This document shows, one piece after another, positions 17,494 to 24,812 of a DNA stretch of 64,000 bases; the first letter of the stretch is position 1; every line of letters begins with the position of its first letter. Source of the DNA: DASZQY01 sp963843565 (GTDB taxonomy: Bacteria > Pseudomonadota > Alphaproteobacteria > Rhizobiales > Kaistiaceae). Under the pieces are notes generated by a model. It ran no database searches and had not been told where the DNA came from. It saw nothing but the letters and a program-made list of their open reading frames with translations. The stretch lies in assembly GCA_963843565.1 (NCBI GenBank), contig CAWJKY010000003.1:1-64000 (forward strand), given 5' to 3'. A program made the position numbers and the translations under genes.

Positions 17494-18269
17494 AGATCAC
17501 AGGGTCGGCCCTCATCCGCTGGAGCGGTCTGGGCGCCATGGTGGGCGGGCTTATCTTCGCCGGAATTCAGCCGATCCACCCGCCCGACGTTCTGGCGTCG
17601 GTGACCACCGGCATGTGGGCGGTGATCATCTCGCTGAAGCTCCTCATGTGCTTCCTGTTCATCTACGGCATCGTGGGAATCTATGCCCGGCAGGTCGAGG
17701 AGGCGGGATGGCTTGGTCTGGTGGGCTTCGCGCTGTTCAGCGCGTCGTGGGCGCTCCAGTCGGGGTTCGTCTTCGCCGAGATCTTCATCCTGCCGCCGCT
17801 CGCGGCGACGACACCGCAGTTCATCGACAGCTACCTCGGGGTGGTCAACGGCGCGCCGGGCGTGATGGACATCGGGGCGCTTGTGCCGGCCTACGCTGTC
17901 GTCGGGATTCTCTATCTGCTCGGCGGGCTGACGTTTGGCCTCGCCATGGTTCGCGCCAAGGTGCTGCCGCGCTTGCCGGCGATCCTGCTTGCGGTGACTG
18001 CCGTGGTGACCCCGGCGGCAGCACTTCTTCCCCACGCGCAACAGCGCTACGCGGCGGTCCCCATGGGGATCGCCATGGCGTGGCTCGGCTACGCGCTGTG
18101 GTCGGAGCGACGGGTGGCGGTCAACGTGGCCGCGGTGCCGTCAGCGACTGCCGCGAAGCTGAAGCCGACGCCGTCCGTGTCGCGCAAACCGGACGGTATG
18201 TCTGATATTTCATATCTTGTGTCAAATAAACTTGACACTATCCGCGCCGTCGCCTATCTCGCCTCCTGA
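17490..18269 (+). CDS. Unrecognised multi-helix membrane protein
   Basis: A 259-residue integral membrane protein with roughly six helices and a DUF4386-like look, though I cannot assign it with confidence. It is coupled by ATGA overlap to the DUF2306 gene. The last 40 or so residues are hydrophilic and are encoded by the AT-rich palindrome and promoter of the next transcription unit (18195-18260). The tail may therefore be read-through sequence gained by loss of an earlier stop. Confidence 0.7.
   Translation: MKITGSALIRWSGLGAMVGGLIFAGIQPIHPPDVLASVTTGMWAVIISLKLLMCFLFIYGIVGIYARQVEEAGWLGLVGFALFSASWALQSGFVFAEIFILPPLAATTPQFIDSYLGVVNGAPGVMDIGALVPAYAVVGILYLLGGLTFGLAMVRAKVLPRLPAILLAVTAVVTPAAALLPHAQQRYAAVPMGIAMAWLGYALWSERRVAVNVAAVPSATAAKLKPTPSVSRKPDGMSDISYLVSNKLDTIRAVAYLAS
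18220..18239 (+). promoter_or_regulatory. Operator palindrome for the downstream XRE-type regulator
   Basis: GTGTCAA-ATAAAC-TTGACAC is a perfect 7-bp inverted repeat in a markedly AT-rich pocket. Its right arm supplies the -35 hexamer of the promoter reading into the small membrane protein and HTH genes. This arrangement is what autorepression by the HTH protein at 18725 would need. The assignment to that regulator is inferred from proximity. Confidence 0.6.
18233..18260 (+). promoter_or_regulatory. Sigma-70-type promoter
   Basis: TTGACA at 18233-18238 and TATCTC at 18255-18260 are separated by 16 bases. They lie about 34 bases before the ATG at 18294, which itself has AAGGAGAG as ribosome site. 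The -35 box is inside the palindrome, so a bound repressor would block it. Confidence 0.5.
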
Positions 18270-18293
18270 ACGGGACACCCAAGGAGAGCGACG

Positions 18294-18720
18294 ATGTCCT
18301 TCAAGGAATGGAGCGCGGTCGTCACGCTGGCGGTCGACGCGCTGGTTCTGATCTGGCTGATCTGACGCGAGCCGCTGGCTCGCCGTCGCTGACGTGGCGG
18401 CGGTCGCGCGCAAGCTGCTGTGGGTCGGGCTGGCGCTGATTGTTCTCAACATCGCCGGCGCGATCGCCATGGCCATCGTCGGCAGCATCGTGACCCGCAA
18501 GGAATTCAAGGACGAGAAGGCCGACGAGCGCGACAAGCAGATTTACGCGCGCAGCATGCGCAACGGCTATTTCGTCGTGTCGGTCGGCGGCCTGGTGACG
18601 CTGTTCGTCCTGGCGCTCGGCTACGACCCGGCGCTTGCCGCCTATGCGCTGTTCGTCGGCGGCATGATCGCCGGCGCCGCCGCGGCGCTGTCGCAGCTCT
18701 ACTACTACCGGGTCAACTGA
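18294..18720 (+). pseudogene. Small membrane protein interrupted by one frameshift
   Basis: From the ATG at 18294, with a good AAGGAGAG ribosome site, 23 codons encode a first hydrophobic helix and then stop at TGA (18363-18365). The +1 frame opens at 18361 and continues through a basic linker into three further helices to 18720, the 108-residue part otherwise readable from a GTG at 18394. Skipping one base at ATC-TGA-C joins them into one roughly 141-residue four-helix protein. Such proteins are commonly paired with a small HTH regulator, as here. The break may be a mutation, a sequencing error or a +1 recoding site. Confidence 0.65.
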
Positions 18721-18724
18721 GGCG

Positions 18725-18952
18725 ATGGGCAAGGGCAAGCCGCAGATCGCCAACACGATCCGCACGCTGAGGTTCCACGCAAACGAGATGACGCAAGCCC
18801 AGCTCGCCGAGCGGGTCGGCGTGACGCGCCAGACCATCGTGGCGATCGAGCAGGGGCGCTATTCGCCGTCCCTCGAAGTGGCGTTCCGCATCGCGAAGGT
18901 GTTCGGCGTGCCGCTCGAGGACGTCTTCACCTACGAGGGAGAAGTCCGGTGA
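18725..18952 (+). CDS. Small XRE/YgzD-type helix-turn-helix regulator
   Basis: A 75-residue protein that is almost entirely one XRE helix-turn-helix domain: MTQAQLAERVGVTRQTIVAI, then EQGRYSPSLEVAFRIAKVF and FGVPLEDVF. This short type usually sits behind a small membrane-protein gene and represses its own operon. It begins four bases after the preceding stop, and its stop overlaps the next start (GTGA), so it is in the middle of a three-gene unit. The palindrome at 18220-18239 is the obvious binding site. Confidence 0.9.
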   Translation: MGKGKPQIANTIRTLRFHANEMTQAQLAERVGVTRQTIVAIEQGRYSPSLEVAFRIAKVFGVPLEDVFTYEGEVR

Positions 18953-19596
18953 GACGCGCGGCGCAGTTCGATTGGCTGATCCCGGCGTCGCTGGTCGCGC
19001 TCGCCTTCATCCCGGTTGCGGCCGGCATGGTGCGCCTGATGATGCTCGCCGGCGGCGCGCCGGTCACGGCGGACAACGCGCGCTTCTTCGCCGCGCCGCT
19101 GCCGGTGATCCTGCACATCGTCGGCGTCACGATCTACAGCCTCCTCGGCGCGTTCCAGTTCTGGCCGGCCTTCCGCCGCCGTCGGCCGACGTGGCACCGC
19201 GTCGCCGGCCGCATCCTGGTTCCGGCCGGGCTGGTGGCGGCGTTGTCCGGCCTGTGGATGGCGACCCACTATGCCATCGTGCCGGCGGACAACGCGGCGC
19301 TGCATGCCTTTCGTCTCGCAGCCGGCTCGGGCATGGCGGTGGCGCTGGTGTTCGGCTTCGCCGCCATCCGCGCTGGCAACGTCGCCGGCCACCAGATGTG
19401 GATGCGGCGTGCCTACGCGATCGGCATGGGCGCCGGCACCCAGGCGCTGATCATGCTGCCGGCGATGCTTGCCTTCGGTCCGCCCGACGACATGGGCCGC
19501 GCGTTGATGATGGGTGCCGGCTGGGTGGTCAACCTGACGGTCGCCGAGGTGCTGATCCTGCGGCAGCGTTCCGGACGGCGACTGGCGGTGGCGTGA
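18949..19596 (+). CDS. DUF2306 membrane protein (paralogue 2)
   Basis: A 215-residue membrane protein with about six helices, homologous throughout to the protein at 16750 (shared DWLIPA, APVT..NARF, HAFRL, WMRRAYA and MGAGWVVNLTVAE elements). The GTG start overlaps the stop of the HTH gene. The two copies flank the gene at 17490 and the HTH unit, which suggests local duplication followed by divergence. Its last 184 bases lie opposite the C-terminal codons of the convergent GGDEF gene. Confidence 0.82.
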   Translation: MRRAAQFDWLIPASLVALAFIPVAAGMVRLMMLAGGAPVTADNARFFAAPLPVILHIVGVTIYSLLGAFQFWPAFRRRRPTWHRVAGRILVPAGLVAALSGLWMATHYAIVPADNAALHAFRLAAGSGMAVALVFGFAAIRAGNVAGHQMWMRRAYAIGMGAGTQALIMLPAMLAFGPPDDMGRALMMGAGWVVNLTVAEVLILRQRSGRRLAVA

Positions 19597-20780
19597 TACG
19601 CCACGCGGGTGACGTGGGACGAGGTCGGCGCGGGATTGTCGGCCGACCGTTCGACGCGGTTGCGGCCGTTCTGTTTGGCGATGTAAAGCGCGGCGTCCGC
19701 GTCCTTCAACAGCGCGTCGACTGTGGTCGGTGCGGTCGCCGTGGCGACCCCGGCGGAAAGCGTCGCGTGGATCGGTTGCCCGTCGACGAATTCGGCGGCG
19801 ACCTGATTGGCGCGGCGGATGCGTTCCGCGATGATGTAGGCCGCGTCCGGCCCGCTGCCGCAGAGAACCGCGGCGAATTCTTCGCCCCCGATGCGGCCGA
19901 GAACGTCGCCCGGGCGCAGCAGCTTGCGCGCCGCGTCGGCGAAGAGGCGCAGGACCCTGTCGCCCATGGCGTGGCCGTAGCGGTCGTTGATGTCCTTGAA
20001 GTGGTCGAGATCGAACAGGATGGCGCTGAGCGGAATTCCGTCGGCGGCGGCGCGGCCCGCCACCGTCTCGCTGAGCGCAAAGAAGCTGCGCCGGTTGGCA
20101 AGCCCGGTCAGCGCGTCGGTGCCGGCCGCCTGGCGCTGATCGAATTCGTTTCGCTCGCGCAGGGCGGAGACGACGAAGAACGTCGAGGCGACCACGAAGA
20201 TCTGGGACTCGAGGTGAAGGAATCCGAGAAGGCTCACCAGCGGCGGCAGGCCGCCCTCGGGAGCGCCCAGCCCGCCGAAGGGGGCGAGGCCGATGGCGAT
20301 GATGTTCGCGACGAACAGGAAGGCGAGCGGCGTGTAGGCGGTGAGCCGCCCGGCGGGCGGGCGCAGGAGCACGTAGAGCGCGCCGCCGAAGTAGGCGAGG
20401 TTGAGGATCATTGCGGTGATGCCGCGGGCCGCCGGCAGGGCCTCGCCCACCGGCAGCAGGTTCACGGCGATCATCAGCAGCGGGCCGGGCAGCGCCAGAA
20501 GGAAGTGCGGCGTGGCGCCGGTCAAAAGGCGCGTGCCGTGCCACTGCGCTGCCGCGGATGCAAGGAAGAAGACGAACGCGGTGGCGGTGATCCAGTCCGC
20601 GTTGGTGATGCCACCGGTCAGCGAAGACAGCACGCCGGCGGCGAGAAGGACCTGGGAGACGCCCCACCAAAGGGCGGCCGGCGCATCGCGATAGTAGAAG
20701 TAGGCGTAGATCAGCAGACCGCCGCACAGGAGCATGAACAATGCGCCCATGAGCACGAAGGTGGGAATGTCGAATGCCAT
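19413..20780 (-). CDS. Diguanylate cyclase with N-terminal membrane domain
   Basis: About 455 residues. The N-terminal 210 form six or seven membrane helices; a GGDEF domain follows, with DALTGLANRRSFF, FDLDHFKDINDRYGH and the active-site loop GGEEF in RIGGEEFAAVL. It should make cyclic di-GMP from GTP at the inner membrane. The catalytic domain ends near NGRNRVERS, but no stop follows: the frame runs about 80 residues more, the last 60 antisense to the DUF2306 gene. That tail is low-quality sequence and may be an accident of a lost stop. ATG 20780 is preferred over GTG 20795. Confidence 0.88.
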   Translation of the reverse strand: MAFDIPTFVLMGALFMLLCGGLLIYAYFYYRDAPAALWWGVSQVLLAAGVLSSLTGGITNADWITATAFVFFLASAAAQWHGTRLLTGATPHFLLALPGPLLMIAVNLLPVGEALPAARGITAMILNLAYFGGALYVLLRPPAGRLTAYTPLAFLFVANIIAIGLAPFGGLGAPEGGLPPLVSLLGFLHLESQIFVVASTFFVVSALRERNEFDQRQAAGTDALTGLANRRSFFALSETVAGRAAADGIPLSAILFDLDHFKDINDRYGHAMGDRVLRLFADAARKLLRPGDVLGRIGGEEFAAVLCGSGPDAAYIIAERIRRANQVAAEFVDGQPIHATLSAGVATATAPTTVDALLKDADAALYIAKQNGRNRVERSADNPAPTSSHVTRVAYHATASRRPERCRRISTSATVRLTTQPAPIINARPMSSGGPKASIAGSMISAWVPAPMPIA

Positions 20781-20927
20781 GACTGCTGCGCCCACGAACC
20801 GAGGTCCGCAATTTTGCCATGGCGGGCCTGTGCGCCGGGTTAGGGAGTTGCGTAAAATTGTATCTATTCTTCCGGTGCGCCCGTCCGGCCTGGCCGCGCG
20901 CGATGGCGGCCAAGACCCGATCGCACC

Positions 20928-23156
20928 TCAGTCCGCCAGCAGTCGCACCAGCCGGTTGGTCATGGTCAGCCGGTCGGCGAGCATCGCCGAGATGCCGGCG
21001 TGGAAGCGGGCGGCGAGTTCCGGCCGGGCGCGCTCCAGCCGAGCGAGACTCGCGCGGCTGAAGCGCCAGGCGACCAGCGCGCTCTCGGCGACCACCGAGG
21101 CGGAGCGGGGCCGCGCCAGATAGAACGCCACCTCGCCGACGATGGCGCCGTGAGTGAGGGTGGCGAGGCGGATCGTCTGCGCGCCGTTGGCGAGCTCGAC
21201 CGCGGCGCGGCCCTCTTCGATGAAGAAGATGTCGTCGGACGGCCGGTCCTGCATGATCAGCGCCTCGCCCTTGTCGATCTCGACGCGCTCGAAATAGGGC
21301 ATCATCGCTTTGGCGAATTCCGCGTCGCCGACCACGTCGATCAGCATGTCACGCGCCGGTCGGGTGCGGGCCTCGGCGAGCTTCGGGGCGACGTCGGCGA
21401 GGAGGCGGTCCTCGCACCACTCGACGCCGTCCTCGAACGTCGCCGCGACGCGGACGGTGCCGCCGGCCGCGTCGAGCCCGCCGCGGCTCATGGCGGTCTG
21501 CACCTGATCCGACATGCCGGACAGAACGATGGTGAAGTTGCCGGGGCCGGAAAGCTGGGCGAGGCGGATGAACGACATGACGGCTGAGGAATCGAGCCCG
21601 CTCACCCGGTGGAAGTCGATCACCAGAAAGCGGACCGGCGTATCGGTGTGCGCGGCAATGCGGGCCTGGATGGTCTTTCGCAACCGGTCGGCGGTGCCGA
21701 AGAACAGGAAGCCCTGAAGGCGGAAGAGGAGGATCGCCTCGCCGTGGCCGCGCAGCGCTTCCAGACGTTCGTCGGAGGTGTCGGCGCGGGTCTGGTATTC
21801 GCGCCCGGTCAGCGTGTAGCGGACGATGTCGATGCGCCCGTATTCGATGGCGAACAGGACCGCCGCGGCGATGAGGCCGACGAGAATGCCCCAGGCGAAG
21901 CCCACGAACGCGATGATCGCGAAGATCAGGACGACGACGGCATATTCGGCGCGCGCCAGCCGCGTGTAAGACTGGACGAGCCACTGGCGGATGAGGCCGC
22001 CGCCGATCCAGATCAGGACCGCGCCGAGCAGCGGCGTCGGAATGACCGACAGGATCTCGTGACCCAGGACGATTGCCGCGGCCGCGAAGGCCGCGACGGT
22101 GATCCCGGCGGTGACGTGGGCGGCGCCGAGGCGGGCGACCAGCGTCGAGAAGGAGAGGTTGGCGTAGCCGGGGATGCCACCGCCGAGGCCGGCGAGCAGG
22201 TTGCCGATTCCCAGCGCCCGCAGTTCGCGGTCGAGGTCGAAGTCGCGCCGCACCTCGAGCTCGACCCCGGTGGCGTTCATCAGCGCGGCGATGAAGGTCA
22301 GCACCGGGACGGTCAGCAGGCTCGGGATTTGCCCGGCGATGGCGCCCCAGTCGACCGCCGCAAGATCGCCGGGCGCGATCGGCGGCCACAGCGTGCGCCG
22401 GTCGGGAAGGGCCAGCAGCCACTGGCCGTCGCGGAGCGCCGCCTGCGGCGTCCCGGTCAGCCAGACCGCCAGATTGAAAAGGATGAGTGCTGCCGCGATG
22501 ACGGCGGGAAGGCCGAGTCTCCACCCGGTGAACCGCTGGATGAGCCAGATCGCGGCGAGCACCGCGCCCGCCGTGGCCACCCGGCCGGCCATGGTCGGCT
22601 CGGCGAGAAGCGCCATGGGTGTGCTCACGAAGTGGGCGCCGGCGAGGGCGTCGATGCCGCCCACGAAAACCAGCCAGCCGGACCCGGCGAGGAAGCCGCC
22701 GATGACGGGGAACGGGATGAAGCGGATGAAGCGGCTGAGGCGGAAGGTGCCGAGCAGCCAGGCGCCGGCGCCGATGACCAGGGTCGTCGCGGCGACGGTG
22801 ACGACGACGGTGGCGAGCAGCGTTTCGGGCGGCCGTCCGGCGAGGCTCGCCGCGATGGCGCCGACGGAGACCGCCATGGCGGCGGCCGGAACGCTCTGGG
22901 CGGTGGCGATCAGGCCCCGATAGGAGCCGGCGAAGGGGATCAGCAGCGCCAGCAGGGTCGTGGTCAGAAGCGCCGTGCCGATGCCGATGGAGGCGACCGA
23001 GGCGGGGGCGCCGGAGTAGAGCAGCGTGCCGAAGCCGATCGACTGCACGATCGCCAGCAGGCCGACCACGGCGCCGACGGCGATCTCATGGACGAGGTCG
23101 CGCTTCGGCCCGCTCGCTTCCGCCTCGCTTCGCTCGATTGCCAAGTTGAAACGCAA
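20928..23156 (-). CDS. SulP-family anion transporter with STAS and cyclic-nucleotide-binding domains
   Basis: A 742-residue protein in three parts. Residues 20-430 are a SulP membrane domain of 10-12 helices. Residues 450-545 form a STAS domain (FLVIDFHRVSGLDSSAVMSF). Residues 610-735 form a cAMP/cGMP-binding-type domain (IMQDRPSDDIFFIEEGRAAV and then GEVAFYLARPRSASVVA). It should carry sulphate, bicarbonate or another anion and be gated by a nucleotide or a redox-like signal. The cyclic-nucleotide domain replaces the more common short tail. The start is a TTG and could be another codon. Confidence 0.9.
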   Translation of the reverse strand: MRFNLAIERSEAEASGPKRDLVHEIAVGAVVGLLAIVQSIGFGTLLYSGAPASVASIGIGTALLTTTLLALLIPFAGSYRGLIATAQSVPAAAMAVSVGAIAASLAGRPPETLLATVVVTVAATTLVIGAGAWLLGTFRLSRFIRFIPFPVIGGFLAGSGWLVFVGGIDALAGAHFVSTPMALLAEPTMAGRVATAGAVLAAIWLIQRFTGWRLGLPAVIAAALILFNLAVWLTGTPQAALRDGQWLLALPDRRTLWPPIAPGDLAAVDWGAIAGQIPSLLTVPVLTFIAALMNATGVELEVRRDFDLDRELRALGIGNLLAGLGGGIPGYANLSFSTLVARLGAAHVTAGITVAAFAAAAIVLGHEILSVIPTPLLGAVLIWIGGGLIRQWLVQSYTRLARAEYAVVVLIFAIIAFVGFAWGILVGLIAAAVLFAIEYGRIDIVRYTLTGREYQTRADTSDERLEALRGHGEAILLFRLQGFLFFGTADRLRKTIQARIAAHTDTPVRFLVIDFHRVSGLDSSAVMSFIRLAQLSGPGNFTIVLSGMSDQVQTAMSRGGLDAAGGTVRVAATFEDGVEWCEDRLLADVAPKLAEARTRPARDMLIDVVGDAEFAKAMMPYFERVEIDKGEALIMQDRPSDDIFFIEEGRAAVELANGAQTIRLATLTHGAIVGEVAFYLARPRSASVVAESALVAWRFSRASLARLERARPELAARFHAGISAMLADRLTMTNRLVRLLAD

Positions 23157-23325
23157 GCCCCCACCGCGGCCGCCAGACTATGACGGTCGCTTGTCTCCCA
23201 GATGACACGGGGCTGAACGTCCCGCCCGGCGTTCATCCTCGCCCGAATGTCGCGGCGCGTCACCCCTTGCCGCGCAAGTCCCTCGCGCATCTGGCGGCGC
23301 GAATTCGCTCGGCTATAGTCCAGCC

Positions 23326-23916
23326 ATGCGCGACGAAGTGGGGTCCGATTCCGGGGGAGGGGCGAAGGTCGAGGCAACGATTGCGGTCGCTGCCTGCCTG
23401 ATCGCCGACGGCGGGTCGTTCGTCTCCCGCCCGGTCGAGTCGCTCGCCGTCGACTTCACCGGCATCCCCGGCGATTACCACGCCGGGCTGACGCGCAAGG
23501 CCGGCTCGCGCGAGCCGTGGCATCCGCGCGGCACCGAGATCCGCAACGACCGACAGATCACCGTCGTCTCGGCCGAGGAGCTCGCCGAGGTGGCGGCGCT
23601 GATGGAGATCGCCGAGATCGCGCCGCAGTGGATCGGCGCCAATCTGGTGCTCGCCGGCCTCCCCGACCTGACGCTGACGCCGCGCGGCACGCGGCTGTTC
23701 TTCCCGGACGGCGCGACGCTGCTGGTCGAGGCGGAGAACGCACCCTGCCGGGTCGCCGGCGCCTCGATCGGCGAACACACCGGGCGCGACGGCTTCGACC
23801 TTCTCTTCCCCAAGGTCGCGCGCCACAAGCGCGGCCTCGTCGCCTCGGTCGAGAGGCCGGGCACGATCGCCGTCGGCGCGCAGGTCACGGTGCGTCGGCC
23901 GCGCCCGCCGACATGA
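23326..23916 (+). CDS. MOSC-domain protein
   Basis: A 196-residue protein made of one MOSC domain, the sulphur-carrier fold shared with molybdenum-cofactor sulphurase C-termini. The conserved Cys is present in ENAPCRVAG, along with FTGIPGDYHAG, NDRQITVVSAEEL and IGANLVL. It may transfer sulphur to a metal centre, but the acceptor cannot be told from context. The stop overlaps the start of tam (ATGA). Confidence 0.85.
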   Translation: MRDEVGSDSGGGAKVEATIAVAACLIADGGSFVSRPVESLAVDFTGIPGDYHAGLTRKAGSREPWHPRGTEIRNDRQITVVSAEELAEVAALMEIAEIAPQWIGANLVLAGLPDLTLTPRGTRLFFPDGATLLVEAENAPCRVAGASIGEHTGRDGFDLLFPKVARHKRGLVASVERPGTIAVGAQVTVRRPRPPT

Positions 23917-24698
23917 GCGACTGGTCCCCGGCCCAGTACCTGAAGTTCGCCGACGAGCGCTCGCGCCCGGCGCGCGATCTGCTCGCCGCCGTGCCGCTCG
24001 CCTGCAGCCGGGTCGTCGATCTCGGCTGCGGTCCGGGCAATTCGACCGAGTTGCTGGCGGCGCGCTTCCCCAGGGCGACGATCGTGGGCGTCGACACGTC
24101 GCCGGAGATGCTCGCCGCGGCGCGCAAGCGACTGCCCTCGGTGCGCTTCGTCGCGGCGGATGCCGCGACCTGGATGCCGGAGGCGCCGGTCGATCTGATC
24201 TTCGCCAACGCGCTTTTCCAGTGGGTGCCGGATCATCTCGCGGTGCTCGCCCGGCTGATGGGCGCGCTGGCGCCGGGCGGCGTCCTCGCCATGCAGGTGC
24301 CCGACAATCTCGGCGAGCCATCGCACCGGCTGATGCGCGAGACCGCGGCAGAGGGGCCGTGGGCGGCGAAGTTCGCCGAGCCGATCCAGCGCGAGACGAT
24401 CCCGCCGGTCGCGGCCTACTACGACCGGCTCGCGCCGCTTGCCGCGCGCGTCGATGTCTGGCGCACCACCTATCACCACCCGCTCGCCGACGCGGCGGCG
24501 ATCGTGGCGATGGTCGAGAGCACGGGCCTGAGGCCGTTCCTGGCGCGTCTCGACGAGGCCGAGCGGGCGCATTCCTCGCCGATTATCGGCGGCGCATCGC
24601 CGCAGCGTATCCCGCCCATGGCGGACGGCCGCGTGTTGCTCGGTTTCCCGCGACTGTTTGCCATCGCGGCACGAGGTCCACTATCCGCCGCGCCCTGA
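23913..24698 (+). CDS. tam: Trans-aconitate 2-methyltransferase, with a 16-residue frame-altered patch
   Basis: A 261-residue SAM-dependent methyltransferase of the Tam type: VVDLGCGPGNSTELL (motif I), GVDTSPEML, ANALFQWVPDH and QVPDNLGEPSH are characteristic. It methylates trans-aconitate, a by-product that inhibits aconitase. Between 24569 and 24619 the encoded residues are foreign to the family. The adjacent frame there reads FLADYRRRIAAAYP, the expected Tam sequence. One missing base near 24569 and one extra T near 24619 would explain it: two compensating shifts that leave the rest intact. Enzyme activity is therefore uncertain. Confidence 0.85.
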   Translation: MSDWSPAQYLKFADERSRPARDLLAAVPLACSRVVDLGCGPGNSTELLAARFPRATIVGVDTSPEMLAAARKRLPSVRFVAADAATWMPEAPVDLIFANALFQWVPDHLAVLARLMGALAPGGVLAMQVPDNLGEPSHRLMRETAAEGPWAAKFAEPIQRETIPPVAAYYDRLAPLAARVDVWRTTYHHPLADAAAIVAMVESTGLRPFLARLDEAERAHSSPIIGGASPQRIPPMADGRVLLGFPRLFAIAARGPLSAAP

Positions 24699-24708
24699 TC
24701 GGGATCAA
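24695..24708 (+). promoter_or_regulatory. Fnr/FixK-type box upstream of cioAB
   Basis: CTGAT-CGGG-ATCAA matches the anaerobox consensus TTGAT-N4-ATCAA at 9 of 10 positions. It overlaps the tam stop codon and lies 105 bases before the cioA start. Fnr, FnrN or FixK proteins use this site for low-oxygen induction, which suits a terminal oxidase operon. Confidence 0.65.
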
Positions 24709-24812
24709 AGTTGGAACGTTTCTGGCCCGCCGTTTGTGCGGTGCACCACTGCCGAATCGGCGTGCGTGGTAAGATTTCACGCGTTCGGCGATGGAATCAT
24801 GAGGGCTGACGC

